Shown: positions 1 through 11,147 of the stretch, in pieces
Numbering within the stretch: the first letter of the stretch is position 1
Layout: each line of letters starts with the position of its first letter
Source: Coffea arabica
Lineage: Eukaryota > Streptophyta > Magnoliopsida > Gentianales > Rubiaceae
Reading direction: 5' to 3'
Assembly: GCF_036785885.1 (NCBI RefSeq)
Contig: NC_092322.1
Coordinates: forward strand, 12,794,466-12,858,465
Length of the DNA: 64,000 nt
Made by a program: the position numbers and the translations under genes
Notes under the pieces: model-generated
What the model saw: the letters and a program-made list of their open reading frames with translations, nothing else
What the model was told of the DNA's origin: nothing
Databases searched by the model: none

Positions 1-14
1 CAAGTGAAGAATAA

Positions 15-300
15 GGGTTAATACCACTTTGTCCCCTCAAACTTCGGACGATTACCCACTTCAGTCTCTAAACTTTAAAATGGGATACTTAAGTCCCTAA
101 ACTTTTAAAATGGGACACTTAAATCCCTAAACCCTTATAAAATGGGACACTTCGACCACCAATGGTATTCAGGATTTGTTAACAATTTTCTTTAAGTATG
201 AGGTATTTATAAGTTTAGGGACTTAAATGTCTCATTTTGAAGTTTAGGGACTGAAGTGGGTAATCATTGAAAGTTTAGGGGGACAAAGTGGTATTAACCC
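15..300. mobile_element. Mutator-like MITE (non-autonomous DNA transposon)
   Basis: The two ends are inverted repeats of about 30 bp (GGGTTAATACCACTTTGTCC at the left, its complement at the right). The element is flanked by a perfect 9-bp direct repeat, GAAGAATAA, at 6-14 and 301-309. A 9-bp target duplication with long terminal inverted repeats is typical of Mutator-like elements. At 286 bp it is far too short for a transposase. Confidence 0.9.
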
Positions 301-418
301 GAAGAATAAAGGTTGGCAAGAATGGTTTTTGGTTGGGAAGGGAGAGAAGCGGGAAAGAGCGATCAAGTGAAGAATAAAGCAGAAAAAAAGAAATATTAAC
401 AAAAATCCAAAAACGGTT

Positions 419-480
419 TCCGCTGCCGGGATTCGAACCCGAAGTTTAACTTAACCCAATTTGATAAGTGCCACAGCGGA
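419..480 (-). repeat. tRNA-derived remnant with acceptor-like stem and T-arm
   Basis: On the minus strand a 7-bp stem (TCCGCTG/CAGCGGA) closes on a T-arm with loop TTCGAAT and stem TCGGG/CCCGG. Only about 32 nt separate the 5' stem strand from the T-arm, so a D-arm plus anticodon arm does not fit and this is not a functional tRNA. A related copy lies at 5201-5234. Both lie beside the shared stretch AATGGTTTTTGGTTGGGA (about 323-340 and 5126-5143), which suggests a tRNA-derived SINE or a decayed tRNA carried along in the segmental duplication. Confidence 0.5.
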
Positions 481-1317
481 TGCACTCCCAGTTGTATACG
501 AGCCTCAGGTTAATTTATTTAAACTAAGTTCTGAAACTAAGTCCTCATATCCATCTAATATTTCCTTTTTCCAAAAGTGATCCTTTGAACCCCAATTTCT
601 ATTACCAAGTGTTTTTTTTTTTTTTGGGTTCCATTCTACCTCTTCTTTATCTTTTATGCATTCTGCAGAAATTAATACTATGTTCAGAAGTTACTTCCCA
701 AACCATGAATTTTCTTGAATGCCAAAATTTAAAAATCCTACTAATATCTCTTTGGAGTTTCCTAATTTTAAGCGCATTCACTAAAATTTACATGTAAAAT
801 TAGAATTTTCCGAATAAATAACTTATATACAATTAGAACTGTAACTCTACTACTATGGGAACTCGAAATATATATATATAGCCTTTTTCCTTTTGGGATT
901 TCAATATGTCGTCAACGACTGACATTGTTTATAGCTAAATTCGGGGTTCAATATAAATACTAATAAGATTCAAATAAAATTTTCCCTACCCTTTTCCGAC
1001 TTCTTAAATTTTGCTGAAAATATTTAAAGATTCAAATAAAATTGTCAATAAATGTGACATCAATGCAGACTTGCTCAATGAATTAATGAATGCTGCATGT
1101 TTTAATACATGGGATGATTAAATAAACTTAACGGCCATTCTCTAGACAAGTTAGACAAAGAAATGTGTTAGAAAAATGCCCGAGGACAAAATGTAAACTG
1201 CAAAGCTATATTCAAGACTCAAGATTGAAGAGCCGAACCAAACAATAACTGAACCAGTTCTTTCTCTATTACACTTTAAAATCTAAGGAATTTGGAACAT
1301 TTTAATAAATTAGCAAA

Positions 1318-1322
<5 letters not shown>

Positions 1323-1366
<44 letters not shown>
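1323..1366. repeat. (AT)n microsatellite
   Basis: Uninterrupted AT dinucleotide tract of about 44 bp inside the 3' flank of glutaredoxin unit 1. It is absent at the matching place in unit 3, where the sequence reads AGCAAAAGTACGAGAG. Confidence 0.95.
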
Positions 1367-1370
<4 letters not shown>

Positions 1371-1664
1371 GAAGATAGATTACCGAGGCTCAATTCTTTA
1401 ACCTCGCAGAAACAAGATCAGGTGGCTGTGGACTTCTAACCATGTGTTACCATGACCACTACAACATTGTTAATTAACGTCCAAATGAAAGTAACATGAC
1501 ATTATCTAACTTTGATGTGAAGTTACAAAACTGGACGAGACTCAAAACCAGTTCAAACTGAAATTGAATAAAACTGGCAGGAGTCCATGCAAAATCAACA
1601 TCCACGTTTAGGTAAAAAAAAACCGAAGCTGAATTGTTTGGATGGAAAAGGTTGTAGGTGATTA

Positions 1665-1981
1665 TCACATCCCATATAGCCTTGGCCTTGATAAGCATTA
1701 ATGGCTTTAACTTGCCCTGGACATTGAGGCTCATAATTAACCTCATTGGAACCACCAACAAAGAGCTTCCCTATGAAAACAGCAGGAAGACTTGTATGGG
1801 ATCCTAATGCTAGCAATGCATTCTCGATCTCCCTTCCTTTGGGATGATAATCAAGCTCATAAACAGTAGGATTCGCCCCGAAACTGCATATCAACATCTT
1901 AATAGCATGGGATATGCAGCAGTTGCTCTTGCTGAATATCACAACTGGCTTTTCTGACCCCAATCTCCTCACTGCTTCCAT
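1665..1981 (-). pseudogene. CC-type glutaredoxin, frameshifted copy
   Basis: The N-terminal 85 or so residues match the two downstream copies closely (MEAVRRLGSEKPVVIF, active site SNCCIS, then the TVYELD and LPAVFIGKLFVGG segments of the glutaredoxin fold). Compared with those copies there is a 4-nt insertion at 1735-1738, just after the GGSNEV codons. The homologous C-terminus (LNVQGKLKP, ending AIW) is therefore read in another frame. An extra in-frame codon lies in the KLKP-LIKA segment, and one extra base at 1671 lies in the final TGG-ATG-TGA. As it stands the frame runs on to a 128-residue protein with a foreign tail. The conserved TATA box of the other copies is degenerate here. It is probably a pseudogene; two sequencing errors are the alternative. 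Confidence 0.8.
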
Positions 1982-2548
1982 TCTGCTTTTGGGAAAAATA
2001 AAATAAAAAGTCGAGAGAAGTGATCAAAGGCTTGAAAATGTGCACTAATCTTGCTTGATCTGATAGGAATTGTAGGACTTGCTTTTAGAAAAAACTGGAG
2101 TGCATGAAGGTGTATATGGAATGCTGAAGATGAATGCAATAATTTTTTAACGAAAAGATTATAGGGATGCAAAATATTGCTACAAAATCTGATGCCTGGA
2201 TCAAATCAGCAGCTATATGAAAAAAGGTTGATATGTCCCGACTAGACAGAATCTCAACTCGCTTGAAGATTCTGAAGTTGGTTTTTTCATGCAAAAAAAA
2301 AAAAAAAAAAGGAAAGTAGCAGATGATAACAGTCGTATTTCGCCTTTTATCACATTGATATATTTCCTATACTATTTAAGAATAAGTTATGTTTAAAGGG
2401 GGTTTGAATTTCAACAGCATGAATAGGGGCTTTTGGAAATGTGAAATGTTGTATAGTTTTTTTAGAATTTTTGTTATTGTTGAAGGCAACATGTGTTTAG
2501 GTATATTTATCAAAGTGCTCTTTTTGTACGTTTAAAACTTCGATTTAT

Positions 2549-2640
2549 GGGATAATTTCAGAAACCTCCCCTGAGCTTTGTTATAATATCACTCAACTCC
2601 TTTCAAGTTTTTAAAATCTCACTTACCTCCCCTCAAGTCT
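2549..2640. mobile_element. One end of a common plant MITE
   Basis: GGGATAATTTCAGAAACCTC followed by repeated CTCAACTCC and CACTTACCTCC motifs resembles the terminal part of a widespread plant MITE type. I could not find the complementary end nearby, so it may be truncated or very diverged. The rest of 2641-2880 shows no recognisable gene. Confidence 0.4.
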
Positions 2641-3689
2641 TAATCCAGAATTTGAGTCAATCATCTAGTTAATTTCTTGCCAAGCGATAAATGCATCACA
2701 CGACTATATTTTAGATTAAAAGTGTGTTTAATTAAATCCTACGCCTCTCTCGAGTCGATGGTCATAAGAGTTCAATTAAATCCATTAAAATTCTCAGTAA
2801 TATAGGTGTATTACACATAATATAACCTATTCTCGTGATTAGTCTACGTGTGTTTATCTATTTATTGCACGGTTGTATCTCCTTTCTCAAGAGAAAAAGA
2901 AGCTATTGTTTATCCAGTTGACTGACCCCCCTAGCCCCAATAGCAAAAAGAATCTCCCACCCAAATCTAGAAACAGCGTAGAATCCTTGACTAAACCAAA
3001 CGAGGGGCATGCCATAAGGCTCAGCATTTAGAAGGGAGAAGAAGGTACCAAGAAGGGCTCAAGCAGATTCTCCACGATCTTGAGACTCGCCCACCATATA
3101 TAGATGCCTTTCTCCACATGATAAATGGACTAAGTAATTATATGCAAGGTACAATCATATTTATCCTTCATATCTCATCATATATTCCTTGGGAAGAAAA
3201 ACATTTAATGACAACTAAGGGTCAGTTTGTACCTTTTTTTTTTTTGTGTTTTGTCGTTTTGCTGCGTTAAAGAATCTAGGCTTCCATTTCAAAATCGATT
3301 AGCACTAAGTGAAGGGATTCAAGATCTTCATTAATCATTTTATTGGTTAGTCTCCCAACCAATATGGATTATTTAAGCTTTAATCAAACTGAATTGCTCT
3401 TTTTGACGAACTCTTAATAGCTTCCAACGCTAGTCCCTGTCAACTATTAGCAAAAATCTGCCATGTCCATTCGCCACACCGAAGGCATATATCCTGTGAA
3501 AAACGACATCAGAAATGCAACGACAGCTTGCATATCTCATCTTCTTTTCTTTTCTTTTTTTTTTTTTAATTGTTCTTGTAAGCGAAGAGTAGGAAGAGAA
3601 TAAGGGAATTAAAAACCTAATATTGCTAAGGGCTTTTGTAATGGATGCTCTAAGGGCACCGTTAACACATCCAATATTCACCTAACCAA

Positions 3690-3691
<2 letters not shown>

Positions 3692-3752
<61 letters not shown>
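3692..3752. repeat. (TA)n(CA)n compound microsatellite
   Basis: A TA tract of about 50 bp passes directly into five CA repeats, in the downstream spacer of glutaredoxin unit 1. Confidence 0.95.
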
Positions 3753-4355
3753 TATATACTAACAATTATTATCTTCTCCTGCATTTATATACTTTTCTTA
3801 TTTAATTTTGTCTACCCTCTCTTGTATTTATTTAATTTCCCTAATTAATTTTGTAATTCCAAAAATTATAACACCTGAAATATATTTTAACAAGTGCCCA
3901 TAGAACACCCGTTGGACAAATCATATTTCTAATTTCTGGAGTTACAACCTTAGCTATGAGGCCATTTGCATCTCTCATCTTAACTATTCTAAATGTGCAA
4001 ATGACCTCCAACATTAATTTGTGAACATTACTAGAAGAGAATCGCATGTAGCTGCATAAATCCTTCATGAAAAAGGAAAAAATCTTAGGACACGAAGATT
4101 ATCTTTATCTGACAAGATAGAGTACAATAAAAAAAAATTCTCCATTCAATTCAAAGTCTTGTATATTTTGGAAATCATGCGTTGTTTCTACAATCATCTA
4201 TAAGCGACCATGAATTAACGACTATTGAATATTGTCTCATGATGCTGAGTAGTCGCACTTTTATAAGCAACCACACCCATTGGATCAATGCGAATGGACT
4301 TACCCCTAAGTATTATTTTCTTTCTTATTAACTAGTAAACTATTTTCGAGTTACA

Positions 4356-4468
4356 TTCTAAGACACTTCGTCTGTAACCGACAAATTACAGATTCGAATC
4401 ATCAAGGGATAAGTAGAGAATTATTCTTGATCCTCTCAAAAAAATCTATAAAAAAAAAAAAAAAAAAA
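4356..4468 (+). mobile_element. Probable tRNA-derived SINE
   Basis: A B-box-like AGATTCGAATCAT lies about 40 bp into the element, and the element ends in a long A tract at about 4450-4468. A short direct repeat GTTACA flanks it at 4350-4355 and 4469-4474. The A-box is weak, so the family is unknown. Confidence 0.5.
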
Positions 4469-5147
4469 GTTACAATACCCCTTAGGAGCTTCAATTTCCC
4501 CTGTTTTTTTTCATCAATTATTCTCGTTGTATAAAATTTTGTTCAATGCCATACAACAAATTAAGTTTGTCCAAATCGAATATAATTTTTTCATCAGATG
4601 ACATGCACTTGCTGCATCAAAAGATAAATAGACCACCAATGAAACCAACGAATTTGTGGATTTAAGAAGAAAAATATGCATCAGAGTTACATATTTGTCC
4701 ATAAATCATTGGTCATATAGAGCTCGTATTTGTCCTTTTATTTTTTCGTGTGTGTCAATACATGTTTTCACCCCAAATATTTGAATTAATTCATGCAATT
4801 TTTTACTGTTTACCTGAGTTGTCAAAATCCGGCTCAATTATTGATGAATTGATGGAACTTTTGCTTTTTCTGTCTTTTTTTCGCCTTTTACTCTTTAATT
4901 GGCTGCGCAGTAAAAATCTAGTAACATGGTTAATAACTCAACCATCATTGAAACTTGAATTTTATTACCAACAAAGAAAAAATTCTTGAATTTACAACCT
5001 TTTCATCTCATGACTTCGAATTGTCCTTTTTTTTTTTTTTCTTATAATTAGAGACGTTAGAATTACAAGTGCAACAACTCATAAAAATTGCTGAGAGGTC
5101 AATAAAGGCCAGCACTTAGCAATAATGGTTTTTGGTTGGGATCGGAG

Positions 5148-5180
<33 letters not shown>

Positions 5181-5200
5181 TTCACAGAAGCAAAATTTCT

Positions 5201-5234
5201 TCTGCTGCCAGGATTCGAACCCGGCTACAGCAGA
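5201..5234 (-). repeat. tRNA T-arm/acceptor minihelix repeat
   Basis: On the minus strand TCTGCTG pairs with CAGCAGA over 7 bp, directly around a T-arm (CCGGG-TTCGAAT-CCTGG) with only three spare bases. This is the minihelix half of a tRNA with no D or anticodon arm. It is followed on that strand by a T run and by the TCCCAACCAAAAACCATT stretch shared with the copy near 419. Confidence 0.55.
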
Positions 5235-5565
5235 TTTGCCCCTTGTTGCTTCCAAGAGTCGGTTTGACATTAGCTATTCTTTTCCGTGAAAAAAATTTTT
5301 ATCTAGTGACTAAGATTGAGACGTCTGGATATTAGAGATTCTAAATTTAAATTCCTCCTTTCTTTTCCGTGCTTCTTGAATTTCATTCCTCCCAACTAGC
5401 CACCCAACAACAAAGAACCTGATCTAGTTAGTTTGATTATGTAGCAGATTAAAAGTAGGGGAGAAGATAACTCGTAAATTAGCTAAACTCATTTCTTTTC
5501 CATTTGCATTTTGAAACTGAAGCCTAGTGAAACAGGATATAGTGGCATGGGTGGTCTCCTAATTA

Positions 5566-5836
5566 ATACTTCCTCCGTTCCAATTATTTTGTCATGTTTC
5601 GAAAATCTAATTTAGTAAAAAATAGTAATTTGATTGTAATATTTATATTTCTCTATCTAATTTTACCCGTAGAAATTCAAAATTTGAGTTTGAATGATAA
5701 CATGCATATAATTAAAGATAAGAATTATACTGGAAAAAAATATTAAAAAGTATTTTGACTTTTTTAACATAACAAATATTTTGAAATATTTCAAAATAAA
5801 AAATATGATACTTTCAATGGGACAAAAGGAGCACGA
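5566..5836. mobile_element. Stowaway-like MITE
   Basis: The left end TACTTCCTCCGTTCC and the right end GGGACAAAAGGAGCA are degenerate inverted repeats of the familiar 'CTCCGTCCC' plant Stowaway type. The interior is AT-rich. A half copy with GGACGGAGGAAGTA at its right end lies at about 15220-15357. Confidence 0.55.
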
Positions 5837-6055
5837 GTTACCATGATATATATGACCCACTAGACATTTTTATTATTTCATAATGAGAGTACAAGAACGT
5901 AATACATATAACTTTGATGTGATATAACTCGACGAAGACTCGAAACGGGTTTAAACTAAAATTTAAAAAAAAAAACTGGTAGGACTCCATATATGCTAAA
6001 ACGAGACAGAAGACCTAGGCTGAATTGCTTAGATGGTAAATTCTACGTGTGTTTA

Positions 6056-6364
6056 TCACATCCATATTGCCCTGGCCTTGATAAGCATTGGCTTCAACTT
6101 ACCCTGGACATTGAGGTCCATAACCTCGTTGGAACCACCAACAAATTGCTTCCCTATGAAAACGGCAGGTACACTTGGGTAGCATCCTAATGCTACCAAT
6201 GCATTCTCCATTTCCGTTCCTACTGGATGTTGATCAAGCTCATAAACAGTAGGATTCGCCCCGAAACCGCATATCAGCATCTTAATAGCGTGGGAAATGC
6301 CGCAGTTGCTCTTGCTGAAGATCACCACTGGCTTTTCTGACCCCAATCGCATCACTATATCCAT
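6056..6364 (-). CDS. CC-type glutaredoxin with CGIS active site
   Basis: A single-exon 102-residue protein, the usual length for land-plant class III (ROXY/GRXS) glutaredoxins. These are small thioredoxin-fold proteins that use glutathione or bind TGA transcription factors in cytosol and nucleus. Visible features are the N-terminal strand PVVIFSKSNC, the active site CGIS at residues 21-24, the TVYELD segment, the PAVFIG strand with the cis-proline, and the GG(S)NEVM glutathione-binding turn. Relatives in this window carry CCIS, so the second Cys is replaced by Gly, which makes the motif resemble CGFS monothiol glutaredoxins. The C-terminus is AIWM and lacks the ALWL motif needed for TGA repression in ROXY1-like members. 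The start ATG is supported by alignment with both sister copies and a TATA box about 118 bp upstream. Confidence 0.92.
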   Translation of the reverse strand: MDIVMRLGSEKPVVIFSKSNCGISHAIKMLICGFGANPTVYELDQHPVGTEMENALVALGCYPSVPAVFIGKQFVGGSNEVMDLNVQGKLKPMLIKARAIWM

Positions 6365-6481
6365 TCTACTTCTGGCAAAAATGTGAAATCAAGAGCTATG
6401 TATGAATGTGCTCCAGCAATTGAGTTAGTTGATAGGAAGTTATAAGGCTTGCTTTGGGTGAAAACCTGAAGCGCATGAAGG

Positions 6482-6494
6482 TATATATATATAG
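6482..6494 (-). promoter_or_regulatory. TATA box of glutaredoxin unit 2
   Basis: CTATATATATATAC on the minus strand, about 118 bp upstream of the ATG. The surrounding CAGCCAGCCCTC and GCTTCAGG stretch is conserved in unit 3 at the same distance, which supports a real core promoter. Confidence 0.65.
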
Positions 6495-7000
6495 AGGGCT
6501 GGCTGAGAATGACTGGTTGCAATATCTCTTTTTTGGATAACAACAAAAGGGCTATAAGATTACTGTTGCAAATTTGATGCTTTGGGGGCCGGGTCACATC
6601 AACAGCAATATGATAAAGGATTGATATGAATCTCAAGCTGCATTAGCATTCTGGCACTGGTTTTTCATGCAGAAAAAGGAAAGTAGTCGACGATAACAAT
6701 CTTTTTGCCTTTCCATGATGCTTAGTGCATGCGGATACTACTGCTCATGGAATCGATGCGGGAGCGGGGCATGCACGTACAGTTGTGTTGTATTTGGTTT
6801 TGTCCAGTTATTATACATGTTATGATTAATTATTGTTGTACAGCCACATAATTTTATTTATTGTACCAATTATGTATGAAAAATTTAAATTACAGTATAT
6901 CAAAATTTTCACGAATACAACAATATAATGCTATTATATGTATATACCAAACAATGTAACATGTATAATAATCGCAAGAATCGCATGAAACCAAATAATA

Positions 7001-7130
7001 TTTCGTTTGCATCACAAACACATTTTCCAATTCACCTTTTTATATTCTCAACTACTTTTTATCTCACATACATCACATCATAAAAAGTGCTACAGTAATT
7101 ATTCTAAATAATACTCTATCCAAACACACT
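7001..7130. mobile_element. Small foldback MITE-like element
   Basis: It contains TATCTCACATACATCACATC and GCTACAGTAAT and ends in TCCAAACACAC. The same motifs occur in the element at 48198-48340, so they look like members of one family. Terminal repeats are short and no clean target duplication was seen. Confidence 0.4.
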
Positions 7131-9410
7131 CAATTTTTTGTTTTAAGTTTTTTGTCCCAAAATATTACGAAAGAAAATGATAATTATATGCAAAGACGGG
7201 CACACAATGGCATTACTGAAGTTAAAGTTCAGCCCAATAAGGTAAAATTAGTTGCAGAGTTAGGACCTAATGTTAGATAGGGCAATTACTTTGATGCATA
7301 ATGATGCGGTACAATTAAGGCAAAATTTTTTGTTGAAAAACTTTAATAACTAGTATGACAATGGTGTGAAATTTGTTAAAATTGTATAGTGTTTCACAAT
7401 AATAACAATTAGATGAGAATTATTTTTTCATACAATTAATAGACAACAAAATCTTTATGTACCAAAAGTTTTAAATTTTATTTTCTGTCTGCTGAATTCT
7501 CAACTAGTACGTACTTGGCTTCATTTCAAGCATTCCATTATTCATAAATTAAGTGATAATTGTAGATTTCAAGAACTCAAAGGGGCAAAGTAATTATGAA
7601 ATATAAGAAAATTTTAAAAAATTTTTAGGGGATGCAATTATATGACAAAATTAAAATTTTAAAATATTTCCAAGCCTATTTCAAAATACTTCAAAGTTGA
7701 GGTGAAGCAATTGCCAACCTTCACTTGAATGTGGCTCTACCACGGGCTAAAATGACAAAATATTAAAATAGGAACAATTGTAATGTAATTTCCAAACCAA
7801 GCATTGAGTTCCCTAAAGCCAAAGCCTTTCCTCGACAATGTTGAACTCAAAATTATAAGGACAGGGAGATTAGCAATACTCTCAAATTAATATGATATGG
7901 AAAGACTAATTTACATACACAAAATTATGAGTGAAAAAAATTATAAAATCTACACTACATTACTATCAAGCACTGAAATTAAGACCCACAACGCTCACTC
8001 TTCTCAAACAAATACAATAACAAGACACTTTACTTATAATTCATGGGCGATAAACAAGAAACAACCATGCACCACAAGAAATTACCCAAATATAGTACTA
8101 TTGAAACTACTAGAAATAATTGACTTGACCCAAAACCTACTAATAAAAAAATTTGAATTTTATAATATAATTAGACTTGTTTTAATATGCGAATAGGCAA
8201 TATGAATTTTACAAATCTGGCCAGAAATATTAAAACAATTTTTCTAAAACATCCCTCTTAATAAAAAGAGAAAATATGTTATTATTTACCTAAATGAATC
8301 ATCCCTCAACCAATATAAGGAATCTCCCCCTTCAACAGAAATAATAATGATGATGATAATAATAACCAGATAATTCCTTCTTTTTTTTTTTTTTGTGGAC
8401 GAGTTAAAATTTGTTCCAAAGTGGCAAACTGTATGATAAAGCTGATCCAGAAAATGACCTACAATAGAACAAGCTAATTCTCCACCCATCCATTTCAAGA
8501 AACAGCACACAATCTTCGGGTAAATCATTAACCATGAATGATGAGCACCTAATTGATCCGTGCAAAAAGGACGAAGAAGGTATCAAGATTAATGGCTCCA
8601 AACTGTAGCAGATTCTCCCTTTTAAGCAATTTTCTTCTTTATAGCTAAGAATATGCTTTCTTGATTTTCTCCACATGATCATATTGTCTTTGCCCTCTTA
8701 TCATATATTCCTTGATCATACATGTAGATGCTTAATGGAGCTAAAGGTCGGTTCTGTAAGCTTTTTGGAAATTAGATTAAAGGGCTGAGGATGAAGCCCT
8801 CATGCTGTCATGCATAAGGTACAAATCTTAATATTTTGATTTTGAGCATCTTAAAGTTGATCAAATCTGTTCTTAAGAACTAAACAAGGAGAAGAATGAA
8901 ATGGGGAAAAAACAAAGATTAATTTTTAATACATTATTGTCAGTGTAATGATTTATTTTATATTAACAGATTTAGATGCAACTCTTTATCGAATTTGAAA
9001 TCTCCCTTTTGCAAACTCTATCATGCATCCACGTTTTTGTAAAAAAGCTTTTACAATGACAGTAAAAGAAAAAACAATTCATAACAAAATGCTTGCATTG
9101 CAAATTGAAGCCTATTCTCAAACAAGAAAAAAAAAAAAAAAAAAAAAAAAAGTTCCTTGACGGTATATGATATCCACTGTCTTGTGATTGAACTCTTATA
9201 TATGAATTTTCCACCTTGTTAAACAGTTAACCTTGAGACCCGTAAAAGATAGGTATAGTGTAGATTTAAATTCATGTTCACTATTGGAACAAAATCCACG
9301 TTGACCCCAATACCTACATTAACCATATGATCACGAAATTTTTAATTCGACTCTCAAACTCTCCATTTTATTTTGTTTTTTTTTTTAAGGCTTGAAATCT
9401 CCCTAGATTG
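7131..9410. other. Intergenic spacer
   Basis: AT-rich spacer with many A and T runs and a poly(A) run near 9126-9151. The block 8290-8720 belongs to the triplicated segment. I saw no gene with coding-like composition. The longest open frames are short and not conserved between the three units. Confidence 0.6.
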
Positions 9411-9419
9411 AATTAAAAA

Positions 9420-9900
9420 CAAACAAATATATGGATATTGAGTCTTCGAGTGCTCTTGTTAATGCTAATGTTGATATGGAATCTGGTGTCCTGAGCAAAA
9501 TTGTGGTTAATATCTCTCATTCTATAAATATTTCAGTTGACGATCATGTGAATCATGTTCAATCTCCTCCTTTGCTCCATGATGTATAGTCTTATGGTTT
9601 TGATTGATACTGGGTTGGGATCAAATATTTCTGATGCATCTCTCGTGTAGGTTAGGTCTGATGAGGGTGCTTGCAGTAACTCTCAGGTGGATCCTTTTTT
9701 GTTGACTAATGATTTATGGCAAATGAATCTGGTTGGTAATTATTCCAGCATTTCACAAAGTGCCAATAATGATAACAATGAAGAAGATCATTATTCACAA
9801 AATGAAAGGGATGAAGCCCTTAGTGAAAATTAGTTTATCCCAATAATTTCAAAGAAGGTCAAGGGACAGAAGGGAACATTCAGAGTCTAGCTAGCAAGGC
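9420..9900 (+). pseudogene. Decayed coding-like stretch, possibly LINE ORF1 remnant
   Basis: Reading from ATGGATATTGAGTC at 9431 gives plausible codon use (MDIESSSALVNANVDMESG) interrupted by stops. A later segment reads FIPIISKKVKGQKG, which resembles the end of plant LINE ORF1-type proteins. This stretch is less AT-rich than its surroundings and is not found in units 1 and 2. The family assignment is an impression only. Confidence 0.35.
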
Positions 9901-9931
9901 GATGCAAACACAACAAAAGTTTAGGATTAAT

Positions 9932-10065
9932 CTTCTATACACTAACAGTGTATACACTTTCACTATTAGATGCATGACACATAATTCGAATTTGAATTTG
10001 AAACTCAAATATTGTATATGTGTCATATATCCAATCGTGATAGTGTATACACTGTCAGTGTATAT
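9932..10065. repeat. Palindromic foldback element
   Basis: Two arms, TATACACTAACAGTGTATAC with ATGCATGACACATAA on the left and TGTGTCATATATCC with TAGTGTATACACTGTC on the right, are inverted copies of one another around a GAATTTGAATTTGAAA core. This gives similar open frames on both strands. A more diverged relative lies at 13381-13515. Confidence 0.65.
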
Positions 10066-10237
10066 AAATTTATTCAAAAATTTAAATCAAAAACTCAAAC
10101 CAATCCATTATACTACAAACGTGGAGCGTGTTGAGATTATTTATTATTAAAATTTGTCAAGTTTACATTTAGTCAAACTCGGGGGTACGTATAAACCTAA
10201 TTTTTTATGAGAAAAATAATATAAATAATCCCCCCAA

Positions 10238-10262
10238 CCCCCCCCCCCCCCCCCCCCCCCCC
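10238..10262. repeat. Poly(C) homopolymer
   Basis: 25 consecutive C bases, preceded by a second shorter C run (10230-10235). Shorter C or G runs occur at 21026-21036, 24124-24137 and 39380-39391. Confidence 0.95.
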
Positions 10263-11147
10263 ACAAAAGAAAAGGTATTTGATTACCACTATTGCAACTT
10301 AGACACATAACATTTATCCTCTTGGAACTTTAGCCTATCACAAGGCTGGCATCGTTCATAACTAAAATGGTTATTAATTATTTAACCTTTCCCAAAAAAA
10401 GTGCTTGATTTTTAAACTTTCTCTACAAATCAGCTTTGGAAAAATGTGCACCACTTGTAGCAATGTGCTTTTCTCACCAATTCCACAAATAAGTGGAGCC
10501 CAAAGTTTTCATTTTTCCTTTTTTTTTTTGGGTTCCATTCTTGACCTTTAGTGACCAAAAAAGGTGTATGGGGCGGAGGGATTCACAGCAATTAAGAGTT
10601 GAAAATGGCTGGAGTTTATTAGTGGACTTAGTATCTCTAAAGAGGAAACTGGAATTGACTGTTCAATTGACAGCAATAAGAGCTGAACTTGATGTATCAT
10701 TGCTAGGGAAAAATATGCCCTATCCTTTCAGGTTTTAAGTAACCATTTCTCTCAAATAGCAAAAATATGAGAACATAACTTATAACTAAACCATTTCTTC
10801 TCCATGACACTGTAAATCTAAAGAACTTGGTAAAGTTTAATCAATTAATTAGCAAAGCAAAAGTACGAGAGAAGATAAAAATTGGCTGAACTCAATTCTT
10901 TTCCATTGTCACTTTAGAACTAAAACGTCACAGAAACAAGGATCGATCAAGTGGCATGGACTCCTAAATATGAGTTACCATGACCACTATAACATTTTAA
11001 AGACTCAAAACCGGTTAATACTGAAACTTAACAAGACTGGTAGGAGTGCATGCTAAACCTACATTTGCCTTTAGATGGCTTTCTTCAATTAAAAGACAAA
11101 ACAAGAAAGAAAAGTTTCAGTTCGATGGTAAATTCTATATGTGACTT

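Larger units (their letters stand above)
580..4200. repeat. Glutaredoxin segmental duplication, unit 1
   Basis: First of three diverged tandem units. Shared landmarks are a T-run followed by GGGTTCCATTCT near 628 (unit 3: near 10530), the TTAGCAAAGCAAAA block before the gene (unit 3: near 10850), the 3' flank, the promoter, and a downstream block at 2880-3120 matching 8290-8720 and 12550-12860. A further block at 3910-4190 matches 13700-14180. Spacer divergence is large, so the duplication is old compared with the one at 17-53 kb. Confidence 0.75.
5440..8720. repeat. Glutaredoxin segmental duplication, unit 2
   Basis: Collinear with units 1 and 3: GAGAAGATAA block near 5461, gene at 6056-6364, promoter near 6482, and the distal non-coding block 8290-8720 (CCATTTCAAGAAACAGCA, GAAGAAGGTA, GCAGATTCTCC). 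The distal block is conserved in all three units, yet none shows an open frame, so I read it as passenger spacer. Confidence 0.75.

Noticed and set aside
419-480. Functional tRNA gene on the minus strand
   Set aside because: The acceptor stem and T-arm are present but there is no room for D and anticodon arms.
9880-10150. Overlapping plus and minus open frames with similar peptides
   Set aside because: A direct consequence of the palindrome at 9932-10065.
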